Source of the DNA: Alphaproteobacteria bacterium UBA6187
GTDB lineage: Bacteria; Pseudomonadota; Alphaproteobacteria; Rickettsiales; UBA6187
Assembly: GCA_002422795.1 (NCBI GenBank)
Contig: DITJ01000092.1
Span: forward strand, 1-47,853
Direction of reading: 5' to 3'
Length of the DNA stretch: 47,853 nucleotides
In this document: piece by piece, positions 31,732-40,404 of the stretch
Layout: every line of letters begins with the position of its first letter
Numbering within the stretch: position 1 is the stretch's first letter
The notes under the pieces: generated by a model
The model's database searches: none
What the model saw: the letters and a program-made list of their open reading frames with translations, nothing else
Told to the model about the DNA's origin: nothing
Position numbers and translations under genes: made by a program

Positions 31732-32979
31732 TTACTTAGCCACCGCAAGCGAGCCGATAGAAAACTCAGCTTGGTCTATTTCCTTCAGTACATCAATACC
31801 TGGAAGCCCATCGCCTTGGAGCCAATCGAGGAACGCTCCGCCGGCAGTTGAAATATAGGTGAATGATTCCGTAAGACCCGCAACATTTAAAGCCGCAACA
31901 ACGTCGCCGCCGCCAGCAATGCTTGTAAGCGAACCGCTTGTTGTAAGCGATGCCACAGTGCGAGCTAGGCTTATAGTTGCAACATCAAACGGGCGGCATT
32001 CAAATGCGCCCAATGGGCCGTTCCATACTACGGTTTTACACTTTGATAATTTTTCAGTAAGTGTTGCTATTGATAATGGCCCAATATCTAAAACCATAGA
32101 CGCTGCCGGAATTTTATTTGCAGGCAGAATGCGGCATTCAGCCATTGCCTGGAATTTTTCAGCAACCACAACATCAACCGGCAGGAAAATTTCGCAATTA
32201 TATTTGCGAGCCTTTTCCATTATCTGGGCGGCTGTATCTACAAGGTCTTCTTCATGCAATGATTTGCCGATTTTATAACCCGCAGCCTTAAGGAAGGTAT
32301 TGGCCATAGCGCCGCCAATTACCAAAAGGTCAACTTTTTTTACTAGAGTATTTAGCAATTTCAGTTTTGTAGAAACTTTCGAGCCGCCAACTATCGCAGC
32401 CATAGGCTTTTGCGGATTAGAAAGGATTCTTTCCAGATTTTCAATTTCATCCTGCATAAGCAGTCCAGCAGCAGAAGGAAGTTTTTTAGCAATGCCAACT
32501 ATTGAAGCATGTTTCCTGTGTGAGCATGAAAATGTATCATTAACATAGAAATCGCCCAGGCTTGCCAGCTCTTCAACAAATTTTGGGTTATTAGCCTCTT
32601 CTCCCGCATGAAAGCGTAAGTTTTCCAGTAGCAGCACTTCGCCATTTTTAAGGTTTTTTACTGATTCTTTTGTGGCATCCCCAATACAATCCAGGGCAAA
32701 TTTTACTTCAAGCCCATCTAGCGCTTCACTCAAATGGTTTGTAAGCGGCGCTAGTGACATTTCCCGCTCAAACTTTCCATCTGGCCTGCCAAAATGCGAA
32801 AGCACTACCACGCGGGCATTTTGCTTGATAAGTTCTTTGATTGTAGGGATAATTTTGCGGATACGTGTTGCGTCCTCAATCCTGCCTGATACCATAGGTA
32901 CGTTAAGGTCCACACGGCAGAGGACTACTTTGCCAGTTAGTTTGCCTTTTAAGTCTGATAATGTCTTTAACTTTGCCAT
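31732..32979 (-). CDS. pgk: Phosphoglycerate kinase
   Basis: Transfers phosphate between 1,3-bisphosphoglycerate and ADP (glycolysis/gluconeogenesis). Signatures: the VVLCRVDLNVPM N-terminal motif, VVVLSHFGRPDG, LLENLRFHAGEE, the hinge AIVGGSKVSTKLKLL, and the C-terminal SIAGGGDVVAALN and ISTAGGAFLDWLQG nucleotide loops. Length 415 aa is normal. It is the last gene of tkt-gap-pgk; an 80-bp spacer before it is filled by a word-array palindrome. Confidence 0.98.
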   Translation of the reverse strand: MAKLKTLSDLKGKLTGKVVLCRVDLNVPMVSGRIEDATRIRKIIPTIKELIKQNARVVVLSHFGRPDGKFEREMSLAPLTNHLSEALDGLEVKFALDCIGDATKESVKNLKNGEVLLLENLRFHAGEEANNPKFVEELASLGDFYVNDTFSCSHRKHASIVGIAKKLPSAAGLLMQDEIENLERILSNPQKPMAAIVGGSKVSTKLKLLNTLVKKVDLLVIGGAMANTFLKAAGYKIGKSLHEEDLVDTAAQIMEKARKYNCEIFLPVDVVVAEKFQAMAECRILPANKIPAASMVLDIGPLSIATLTEKLSKCKTVVWNGPLGAFECRPFDVATISLARTVASLTTSGSLTSIAGGGDVVAALNVAGLTESFTYISTAGGAFLDWLQGDGLPGIDVLKEIDQAEFSIGSLAVAK

Positions 32980-32987
32980 ATGATTCT

Positions 32988-33060
32988 TATTGGTACTGGG
33001 TTCTAGGTGCTGGGTTCTGGAAAGAATTCCCTAGCGCCCAGTACCCAGCACCTAATACCC
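32988..33060. repeat. Word-array palindrome between gap and pgk
   Basis: Left words GGTACTGGGTTCTAGGTGCTG (from 32991) and right words GCGCCCAGTACCCAGCACC (from 33035) are complementary arrays around GGAAAGAATTCC. It lies inside the glycolytic operon, immediately after the gap stop codon. Confidence 0.82.
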
Positions 33061-34058
33061 TATTTAAAAATTGCAGCTACATCCAGCATCCTAACCGAAA
33101 AGCCCCATTCATTATCATACCACGCGGCCACGCGGCAGAAATTTCCACCTACTACTTTTGTGCCTAGCGCATCGAATATAGAGCTATTCGGGTTATGGTT
33201 AAAATCAATTGATACAAGCGGCTCTGTGCAATATGCAAGTACTCCTTTCATTGCACCATTTGCAGCTTTTTCAATAATTTCATTTATTTCTGCCGCATTT
33301 GTAGTGCGGGATGAATTAAAGGTTAAGTCAATCAATGAAACATTCGGGGTAGGCACGCGCACCGCAACGCCATCAAGCTTGCTTTTTAGTTCAGGAATTA
33401 CAATACCAATTGCTTTTGCAGCGCCAGTTGACGTTGGTATCATTGAACTTCCGGCAGTTCTTGCGCGGCGTAAATCCTTGTGGGTTCCATCCAATATATT
33501 CTGGTCGTTAGTATAAGCATGAATTGTGGTCATGAAGCCATGTTCAATGCCGATTGTGTCATTCAAAACTTTTGCAACAGGGCTTAAACAATTGGTCGTG
33601 CATGAACCAATTGAAATTATCTGGTGTTCTTTTTTTAACGCATCGTTATTTACGCCATATACTATAGTAGCATCTGCATCATCAGCAGGGGCGGAAATTA
33701 TAACCTTCTTAGCGCCTGCGTTTATATGCGCCATAGCCTCTTTTTTTCCTTTCATAACGCCTGTGCATTCCAGCACAATATCCACACCTAATTTGCCCCA
33801 AGGCAATTTACTGGCATCGCGCTCATGAAAAATAGGAATGATTTTGCCAGCAACTTCGATTGCATCTTCACTAATTTTTTTAACATGTGGGAATGCACCG
33901 TGGGTGGAGTCATATTTTAAAAGATGCACATGCGTATCAGTTGGTGCAGGGCCATTTACCGCAACAATTTCAATATCATCACGCGCAAGCTCTGTAACTG
34001 CACGCAGTACGCAGCGCCCGATCCTGCCAAGTCCGTTAATTGCAATTTTTACTGTCAT
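33060..34058 (-). CDS. gap: Glyceraldehyde-3-phosphate dehydrogenase
   Basis: Interconverts glyceraldehyde 3-phosphate and 1,3-bisphosphoglycerate. Rossmann motif INGLGRIGRCVLRA; catalytic Cys153 in ISIGSCTTNCLSP; TGSSMIPTSTGAAKA and the C-terminal YDNEWGFSVRMLD. Length 332 aa. The cofactor loop reads VAVNGPAPTDTH instead of the common INDL, a variant I associate with alphaproteobacterial enzymes; NAD versus NADP preference is not decided by this. It is separated from tkt by 2 bp. Confidence 0.98.
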   Translation of the reverse strand: MTVKIAINGLGRIGRCVLRAVTELARDDIEIVAVNGPAPTDTHVHLLKYDSTHGAFPHVKKISEDAIEVAGKIIPIFHERDASKLPWGKLGVDIVLECTGVMKGKKEAMAHINAGAKKVIISAPADDADATIVYGVNNDALKKEHQIISIGSCTTNCLSPVAKVLNDTIGIEHGFMTTIHAYTNDQNILDGTHKDLRRARTAGSSMIPTSTGAAKAIGIVIPELKSKLDGVAVRVPTPNVSLIDLTFNSSRTTNAAEINEIIEKAANGAMKGVLAYCTEPLVSIDFNHNPNSSIFDALGTKVVGGNFCRVAAWYDNEWGFSVRMLDVAAIFK

Positions 34059-34060
34059 AG

Positions 34061-36085
34061 TTACTTATTTCTCGCTTCAATCTTACCAATAACTTTTGCT
34101 ACCAAATTCTCAGCAGTAATGCCAAAGTGCTTATATAATTCCTCAGCAGGGGCAGATTCGCCAAAGCTATTCATGCCGATAAATATGCCATGCGGGCCAA
34201 TGAATTTTTCCCAGCCCATTTTTGCGGCCGCTTCGACCGCCACCTTAATGCTATTATTGCAAAGTAAATTGACTTTATACTCACTTTCCTGCTTAAAAAA
34301 TAATTCTGCGCAAGGAACTGAAACAACTCTTGTACCGACATTTTTACCTTGCAAAGTTTTCTGCGCTTCAAGTGCGAGGGAAACTTCTGAACCTGTAGCA
34401 AAAATTGTAACCTGCACATCGCCTTGTGCTTCAGAAATAATATATGCACCACGCTTAGAAAGATTTTCCTTTGAATATTCACGTATTTCAGGAAGGTTCT
34501 GGCGGGTTAATGCAAGCAGGCTTGGAGTTTCCGCAGATTCAAGCGCAATCTGCCAGCATTCCGCAGTTTCGCAGGCATCTGCCGGGCGGAACACATGTAA
34601 GTTCGGAATTACGCGGAGCGACGCCAGATGCTCAACAGGTTGATGCGTTGGGCCATCTTCGCCAAGACCGATAGAATCGTGGGTCATCACATAAACAACA
34701 CGCTGTTTCATAAGAGCTGATAAACGGATAGCTGGGCGGCAATAATCAGAGAAAACCAGGAATGTGCCGCCAAAAGGAATGATGCCGCCATGTAACGTCA
34801 TGCCGTTCATAATAGCGCCCATGGCATGTTCGCGCACACCATAATACATATAACGACCAGAAAAATCTTCCGCAGTTATTGGCTTAAGTGCATCGGTTTT
34901 AGTAAGGTTAGAGCCTGTTAAATCGGCACTGCCGCCAATCATTTCAGGTACGAATTTAACGATATCTTTTAAAATTTCGCCTGATGATTTGCGCGTTGCC
35001 CAAGACGGCTTTTCGCTTGCGTATTTTTTCTTTAAATTATCAAACGCCTCATCAATATTTGCTGGTAACTCACCTTTATTTACGCGGCTAAATTCTGCTT
35101 GTTTAGCGCTATCCAAGGCTTTAAACTGCTTATTCCATTTAGCAAGTGCGCCTTTAGATTTTTGTCCAGCTTTTCTCCATGCAGATAAAACATCCGCAGG
35201 AATTTCAAATGGGGAATACTCCCAGCCAAGTTGCGCGCGAGTTTTCGTGATTTCATCCTTGCCAAGCGGTGAGCCGTGTGAGCTTGAGCTGCCAGCTTTA
35301 TTTGGCGAGCCAAAGGCAATTGTGGTTTTACAGGCGATTAAAGTTGGTTTAGTGGATTTTTTTGCACGTTTAATAGCTTTTTCTATCTCTTGTGGATTAT
35401 GTCCGTCAATCGCTATAGCATTCCAGTTGGATGCTTTAAAGCGCATTAGCTGGTTTTCAGAGGTAGTAAGGGAAGTTGGGCCATCAATTGAAATGCCATT
35501 ATCATCAAACAGTACGATCAATTTATTTAATTTCAAATGTCCGGCAAGGGAAATTGCTTCCTGGCTGATGCCTTCCATAAGGCAGCCATCACCTGCGATT
35601 ACATATGTATAATGGTTTACAATTTCATCACTATAACGCGCTGCCATGATTTTTTCAGCAATAGCAAAGCCAACTGAATTTGCTAAGCCCTGGCCTAGTG
35701 GCCCGGTGGTGGTTTCAATACCTGCAAGCATCCCATATTCCGGGTGACCGGCAGTTTTTGCATGAAGCTGGCGGAAGCTTTTTATATCTTCAATAGTAAC
35801 ATCCGCGTAGCCGGTAAGGTAGAATAATGCATATAAAAGCATTGAACCGTGGCCTGCGGAGAGGATAAAGCGATCCCTATCTGCCCATTTCGGGTTTTCA
35901 GGAGAGAATTTCAGGAATTTGCTGAATAAAACTGTTGCAACATCTGCCATGCCCATAGGCATTCCCGGATGGCCGGAATTAGCTTTTTCTACCGCATCCA
36001 TTGCAAGTGCACGGATAGCGTTAGCCATTTGTTTGTGCATTTCGCCTGTGGAAGGCATTATTTTTGAGGGCATTTTGTCCAACAT
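34061..36085 (-). CDS. tkt: Transketolase
   Basis: Thiamine-diphosphate enzyme of the pentose phosphate and Calvin-type rearrangements. Signatures: SGHPGMPMGMADVA, ILSAGHGSMLLYAL, the ThDP/Mg motif GDGCLMEGISQEA with downstream FDDNGISIDG, the catalytic GVREHAMGAIMNGM, and HDSIGLGEDGPTHQPVEH. Length 674 aa. The start ATG has AAGGT 6 nt upstream. It heads the tkt-gap-pgk group, a common alphaproteobacterial order. Confidence 0.98.
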   Translation of the reverse strand: MLDKMPSKIMPSTGEMHKQMANAIRALAMDAVEKANSGHPGMPMGMADVATVLFSKFLKFSPENPKWADRDRFILSAGHGSMLLYALFYLTGYADVTIEDIKSFRQLHAKTAGHPEYGMLAGIETTTGPLGQGLANSVGFAIAEKIMAARYSDEIVNHYTYVIAGDGCLMEGISQEAISLAGHLKLNKLIVLFDDNGISIDGPTSLTTSENQLMRFKASNWNAIAIDGHNPQEIEKAIKRAKKSTKPTLIACKTTIAFGSPNKAGSSSSHGSPLGKDEITKTRAQLGWEYSPFEIPADVLSAWRKAGQKSKGALAKWNKQFKALDSAKQAEFSRVNKGELPANIDEAFDNLKKKYASEKPSWATRKSSGEILKDIVKFVPEMIGGSADLTGSNLTKTDALKPITAEDFSGRYMYYGVREHAMGAIMNGMTLHGGIIPFGGTFLVFSDYCRPAIRLSALMKQRVVYVMTHDSIGLGEDGPTHQPVEHLASLRVIPNLHVFRPADACETAECWQIALESAETPSLLALTRQNLPEIREYSKENLSKRGAYIISEAQGDVQVTIFATGSEVSLALEAQKTLQGKNVGTRVVSVPCAELFFKQESEYKVNLLCNNSIKVAVEAAAKMGWEKFIGPHGIFIGMNSFGESAPAEELYKHFGITAENLVAKVIGKIEARNK

Positions 36086-36572
36086 TTTTTACCTTGGGTG
36101 TGATAATAACCAAACGCTAATATATTAGCGGATATAAACGAAAATCCCCGCCCTTTCAATGCTTTTATTTAAAAATTTAAGCTAATCATTTTGAATTTAT
36201 CTTTATAGTGTTTTTGCTTTTCATTTCCGCTAGGCATTCGAGGGGAGTAAAATTTTAGCGTAGACTTACTACGTGAAACCGAAGTTAGATAAAATAAAGC
36301 TTGCTTATATTTTATCTAACGAAGGTTCGCCAATTTTACGAAACCGAAGAATAACGACGCAAAAATGAAAATGAAAAATACTATACTTGAATTTAAAAAT
36401 AAAATTTTAGTGCGTGGTTTGGTTTTACTTGAGTTCTGTTGTTTAAAAAACTGGTATATTTGTTAATATGGTAATTTTATGAAATTGATAGTTGTCAACT
36501 AAGCATAATTTAGTTTACTTTACCACAATATATTGCCAATCATGGCATGAAAATAACTTTTGGAGATTAAAT
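36086..36572. other. Divergent spacer between tkt and the small lipoprotein gene
   Basis: A 487-bp gap holding the 182-bp palindromic element (36204-36385). The AT-rich flanks must carry both promoters; no well-matched hexamer pair stands out. Confidence 0.5.
36204..36385. repeat. Long palindromic element, TATAG-ended family, copy 3 (with inner insertion)
   Basis: Opposite orientation to the 31449 copy: the left arm is TATAGTGTTTTTGCTTTTC then CGCTAGGCATTCGAGG; the right end complements to TATAGTATTTTTCATTTTC then TTGCGTCG. The shared core AAAATTTTAGCGTAGACTTA is present. A ~60-bp inner palindrome (CGAAGTTAGATAAAATAAAG ... TTTTATCTAACGAAGG) is inserted near the tip. Confidence 0.82.
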
Positions 36573-36821
36573 ATGAAGCGCCAATTAATACTTGCTACTA
36601 TTGTTCTTGCCGGCCTTTCCGCCTGCACAACTAAACTTGATCCTCAGGACCGTGCGCTTTTAATGGATACACGCAGCCTGGCTGAGCAATCTGCTGCGCA
36701 ATCTGCTGCTGCCCTTGCAGAAGCAAAAGCTGCGCGTGAAGCCGCAGAAAGAGCTGCTATGGACGCTCAAAATGCTAGCAAAAAATCTGAGCGCATTTTC
36801 CATGAATCCCAGCAGAAATAG
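36573..36821 (+). CDS. Alanine-zipper outer-membrane lipoprotein (Lpp/OprI-like)
   Basis: An 82-aa protein. The ATG at 36573 is preceded by TGGAG (7 nt). The lipoprotein signal ends in LAGLSAC (lipidated Cys18). The mature chain is a single Ala-rich helix with heptad-like AAQSAAALAEAKAAREAAERAA, as in Lpp and OprI alanine-zipper trimers, and ends in Lys, the residue through which Lpp is tied to peptidoglycan. Likely abundant and structural in the envelope. A longer in-frame ORF from 36492 lacks a ribosome-binding site. Confidence 0.85.
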   Translation: MKRQLILATIVLAGLSACTTKLDPQDRALLMDTRSLAEQSAAQSAAALAEAKAAREAAERAAMDAQNASKKSERIFHESQQK

Positions 36822-36855
36822 TGCTTACGGAATATATAGCGATTTAGCAGATACT

Positions 36856-37035
36856 GTCATTCCAGAAGCTAGAGAGGCTACTACTGAAACAGGCTTCTTT
36901 AGCCGTTTTCAGTAGTTAGACGAACTTGCTATCTGGAATCCAGCTCTTAATTTTAGGAAGACCTGGATTCCAGATATTAAGAGAACCTAGGATTTGCAAG
37001 CAGCAAATCCAATGCTCCCTAAATTCTGGAATGAC
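36856..37035. repeat. GTCATTCCAGA palindrome, copy 2, composite (180 bp)
   Basis: The first 84 bp are nearly identical to the copy at 23975-24061. Instead of ending in GACA, the right end runs into a second palindrome (GGAATCCAGCTCTTAA ... CTGGATTCCAG, then GGATTTGC-AAGCAGC-AAATCC), and the outer end TCTGGAATGAC appears at 37025-37035. This looks like one palindrome inserted at the edge of another. Confidence 0.82.
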
Positions 37036-37089
37036 AATATCCAATAATTCGCTACAGGCTCTAAAGAGCATGCTTATCTCACTCTCGCT

Positions 37090-38235
37090 TTATAACTCCA
37101 CCATCTGCATCTTGCCATTTTTTACAGTAAGGCCGATTTTACCGCCTTTCAGCGCTATTGCATATTTCCCGAAAATTTCATACCGCCATCCATGCATTGC
37201 CGGAACCTCAGGACTACCTGAACTTGCTATTAAAATAATATCACTACTATCCGCAACCAGCCTTTCCGCAACATTATGCTCTTCGCATTTCATTTTCAGC
37301 AGAACTTTCAAAAGCTCAGCCATAGCTTTATCATAACTTTCCGGTTTCTTGCTTTTCTTTTTAAGTGGCGGCAGCTGGTCTTCCGGCAGGGCATTTGCGG
37401 CCTCAATAATCGCCAGTATTTCCTTAGATTGAGATATGGCCACTTTGCCAACTTCGCGTATTTTTTTAATTTCTGCAGCAGTTTTAGGAACATGCGCAGC
37501 AATTTCAAGCAATGGCTGATCGCGCAGGATAAAATTCCTGGGGCGGTTAAGCTCCCTTGCAGTTAGTTCGCGCCACTTAGCCAATTCCTTTACTATAGCA
37601 AAGAACCTGCGGGAATTGCCGCGTGCCTTTATGCGTTTCCATATTTCATCGGGGTCAATTGTATAATTAATGGGATTTGTAAGATCCTCCATTTCCTCAT
37701 CCAGCCACTTTATGCGGTCATTTTCTTCCAGCATGGCTTTTAATTTCTTATAGACATCGCGCAAATATGTTACATCGGATAAAGAATAAAGAAATTGCTT
37801 TTCGGAAAGGGGGCGGCGTGACCAATCTGTAAAGCGCGAGCTTTTATCAACAACATCGCCAACTATTTGCTCTACAAGCGTTGCGTAACTTGCGGTATCG
37901 CCAAAACCACATACCATTGCCGCAACTTGCGTATCAAATAACGGGTAGGGAACATTTCCAGAAAGACCAAGAATTATTTCAATATCCTGGCGCGCTGAGT
38001 GGAATACTTTTATAACTTTATCGTTAGCGAATACTTCAAAAAGGGGCGCTAAGCTGATATTTTCTGCAAGCGGGTCAATCGCATAAGCGCCTCCCTCCCA
38101 TGCAACCTGTATAAGGCATAATTTAGGATAATAAAATTTATCCCGCATGAATTCTGTATCAACAGTTATATACTCTGCTTGATGTAGATGCGTGCAAATA
38201 CCTTGCAGGACTTCGGTGTCGGTGACTAATGTCAT
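37090..38235 (-). CDS. rnd: Ribonuclease D
   Basis: 3'-5' exoribonuclease trimming tRNA and other stable RNA 3' ends. DEDDy catalytic residues: Asp26 and Glu28 (YITVDTEF), Asp84 (FHSARQDIE), Tyr149/Asp153 (FLYSLSDVTYL). An HRDC domain follows (about 210-290, with WRELTARELNRPRNFILRD). Length 381 aa matches alphaproteobacterial RNase D. It stands alone on the minus strand, with word-array repeats upstream of its start. Confidence 0.96.
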   Translation of the reverse strand: MTLVTDTEVLQGICTHLHQAEYITVDTEFMRDKFYYPKLCLIQVAWEGGAYAIDPLAENISLAPLFEVFANDKVIKVFHSARQDIEIILGLSGNVPYPLFDTQVAAMVCGFGDTASYATLVEQIVGDVVDKSSRFTDWSRRPLSEKQFLYSLSDVTYLRDVYKKLKAMLEENDRIKWLDEEMEDLTNPINYTIDPDEIWKRIKARGNSRRFFAIVKELAKWRELTARELNRPRNFILRDQPLLEIAAHVPKTAAEIKKIREVGKVAISQSKEILAIIEAANALPEDQLPPLKKKSKKPESYDKAMAELLKVLLKMKCEEHNVAERLVADSSDIILIASSGSPEVPAMHGWRYEIFGKYAIALKGGKIGLTVKNGKMQMVEL

Positions 38236-38239
38236 AAAT

Positions 38240-38316
38240 ATCTGGTTACTAGTGGCGGTTGTAGCTACCAGTATTATTTGCTAATCACTGGGAACCAGTA
38301 GCTGGCAGCTAATACT
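38240..38316. repeat. Word-array palindrome upstream of rnd
   Basis: Words CTGGTTACTAGTGGCGGTTG and TAGCTACCAG on the left face CACTGGGAACCAGTAGCTGG on the right, around TATTATTTGCTAA. It lies in the divergent rnd-aspS spacer. Confidence 0.7.
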
Positions 38317-38378
38317 AAATAACTTGGAATTTACAGACTAATCCTATATATAAATCGGAAATAAAGCAACATAATTAG

Positions 38379-38488
38379 AAGTTAGAGAATGTAAGAGTGT
38401 TAGAATGTGAGAATGTAAGAAGAGATTAGCTCCTTACTTAATATCCTTACACTCTTACACTCTTACATTCTAACACTCTCATATTCCA
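38379..38488. repeat. Word-array palindrome upstream of aspS
   Basis: Left words GAGAATGTAAGAGTGTTAG (from about 38385) face TTACACTCTTACACTCTTAC and CTAACACTCTCATATTC (38446-38487). It ends right at the aspS Shine-Dalgarno (AAGGA), so the aspS 5' leader would be one long hairpin. Confidence 0.85.
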
Positions 38489-38499
38489 AGGAACAAAAA

Positions 38500-40335
38500 A
38501 TGCACGCATATAGAACTCATAACTGTGGCCAGCTTACTAAAGAAAATATCGGCGAGAAGGTGAAATTATCCGGCTGGGTACACAGAAAGCGTGACCATGG
38601 TAATTTAATGTTTATAGATATACGCGACCATTTTGGCCTGACCCAATTGGTTATAACCAGCGATGACAGCTTCCTGGAAATTGCAACATCAGTGCGCTAT
38701 GAAAGCGTTATTACAATAACAGGTGAGGTGCTGGCAAGAAGCGCGGAGACTATCAACACCAACATTCCAACTGGCGCAATTGAAATTAAAGTTGAAAGCT
38801 TTGCTGTTGAATCTGAAGCGGATGTGCTGCCTTTGCAAGTGAATTCCGATAAGGAATTCCCAGAAGAAACCCGCCTTAAATACCGCTTCTTGGATTTACG
38901 CCGCGATAAAATCCATAATAATATAGTGCTGCGTTCTAAAGTTATCAGCTCACTTAGAAACCGCATGACAGCGCAAGGCTTCATGGAATTCCAAACCCCA
39001 ATCCTTACCGCAAGCTCGCCAGAAGGCGCGCGTGATTATCTGGTGCCAAGCCGAGTTCATCCTGGTAAATTCTATGCACTTCCACAAGCGCCGCAGCAAT
39101 TTAAGCAGTTGTTGATGGCTTCTGGTTTTGATAAATATTTCCAGGTAGCGCCTTGTTTCCGTGATGAAGATGCGCGCGCCGACCGCTCCCCGGGCGAATT
39201 CTACCAGCTTGATATGGAGATGTCCTTCGTAACGCAAGATGACGTGTTTGCAGCTATTGAGCCTGTTATTGCCGGAATATTTACTGAATTTTCTGATAAA
39301 AAAGTTACCGAAACCCCATTCCCACGCATTAGTTTTGATGATGCAATGCTGAAATATGGCAATGATAAGCCGGATTTGCGTAATCCACTTATAATATCGC
39401 AGGTTAATGAGGTGTTTGCGGGCTCCGGCTTTTCTATATTTGCAGGCATAGTTGCCAAAGGCGGGGTTATCCGCGCAATTCCAGCACCAGGCGTGGCTTC
39501 CGAGCCGCGCAGCTTCTTCGATAAGAAGATTGCATTTGCGCAGGAACTTGGCGCGCCAGGCCTGGGTTACATAGTGTTTTCAGAAGATGGCACTGCCAAA
39601 GGCCCTATTGCGAAATTCTTAGATGAAGCAAGGCTTGCCCAACTTCGTGAGCTAACAGGCGTGAAAAATGGCGACGCGGTGTTCTTTGCCAGCGGCACAG
39701 CCGCGGAAGCTGCGCATATTGCAGGACATGTACGCACCCATTTAGGGCAGGAATTAAAGCTTATCAGTGATGATGAATTCAAATTCTGCTGGATTGTGGA
39801 TTTTCCTTATTTCGAGTGGAATGAGGATGATAAGAAAATTGATTTCAGCCATAATCCATTCTCTATGCCGCAAGGCGGAATTGAAGCGCTTGAAAATGCT
39901 AAAACCAATGAAGATTTGCTTGCAATACGCGCCTTCCAATATGATATTGTTTGCAATGGAGTGGAGCTTTCTTCCGGCGCTATCCGTAACCACAAGCCTG
40001 ATTTAATGTATAAAGCCTTTGAAATTTGCGGTTATGGCAAAGAAGTTGTTGATGAACGCTTTGGGGGCATGATCCGTGCCTTTAAATTTGGTGCGCCTCC
40101 GCATGGCGGCCTTGCCCCTGGAATTGACCGTATGGTTATGCTTATAGCTGGCGAGCCTAACATCCGCGAAGTAATTGCCTTCCCAATGAACCAGAGGGCG
40201 GAAGATATATTAATGGGCGCACCAAGTGTTGTAGACCCGAAGCAACTGCGCGAACTTAATATTATGCTTTCTCCAAAGGCCAGGGAAGCTATCGATAAAG
40301 ATGCTGCGCAAGAAAAACAAGGTGCGGCTGCATAG
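38500..40335 (+). CDS. aspS: Aspartyl-tRNA synthetase
   Basis: Class IIb synthetase charging tRNA-Asp. N-terminal OB fold (LSGWVHRKRDHGNLMFIDIRD), motif 2 (PCFRDEDARADRSPGEFYQLD), the bacterial GAD insertion domain (about 295-430), and motif 3 (GGLAPGIDRMVMLIAGEPNIREV). Length 611 aa. The anticodon-binding segment has His33 (RDHG), the residue seen in non-discriminating enzymes that also make Asp-tRNA-Asn for GatCAB, so dual specificity is plausible but inferred. Confidence 0.98.
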   Translation: MHAYRTHNCGQLTKENIGEKVKLSGWVHRKRDHGNLMFIDIRDHFGLTQLVITSDDSFLEIATSVRYESVITITGEVLARSAETINTNIPTGAIEIKVESFAVESEADVLPLQVNSDKEFPEETRLKYRFLDLRRDKIHNNIVLRSKVISSLRNRMTAQGFMEFQTPILTASSPEGARDYLVPSRVHPGKFYALPQAPQQFKQLLMASGFDKYFQVAPCFRDEDARADRSPGEFYQLDMEMSFVTQDDVFAAIEPVIAGIFTEFSDKKVTETPFPRISFDDAMLKYGNDKPDLRNPLIISQVNEVFAGSGFSIFAGIVAKGGVIRAIPAPGVASEPRSFFDKKIAFAQELGAPGLGYIVFSEDGTAKGPIAKFLDEARLAQLRELTGVKNGDAVFFASGTAAEAAHIAGHVRTHLGQELKLISDDEFKFCWIVDFPYFEWNEDDKKIDFSHNPFSMPQGGIEALENAKTNEDLLAIRAFQYDIVCNGVELSSGAIRNHKPDLMYKAFEICGYGKEVVDERFGGMIRAFKFGAPPHGGLAPGIDRMVMLIAGEPNIREVIAFPMNQRAEDILMGAPSVVDPKQLRELNIMLSPKAREAIDKDAAQEKQGAAA

Positions 40336-40404
40336 GTTTTAAGCGGGGCAATGCTCATAATTGTATTTATGTGCTTGCCCTGCCTTTATTATTTATATAA
40401 TCTC

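Noticed and set aside
7577..38488. CRISPR array interpretation of the repeated short words
   Set aside because: Words are 7-15 bp, degenerate, without unique spacers of constant length, and are followed by their own complement. No cas gene is present.
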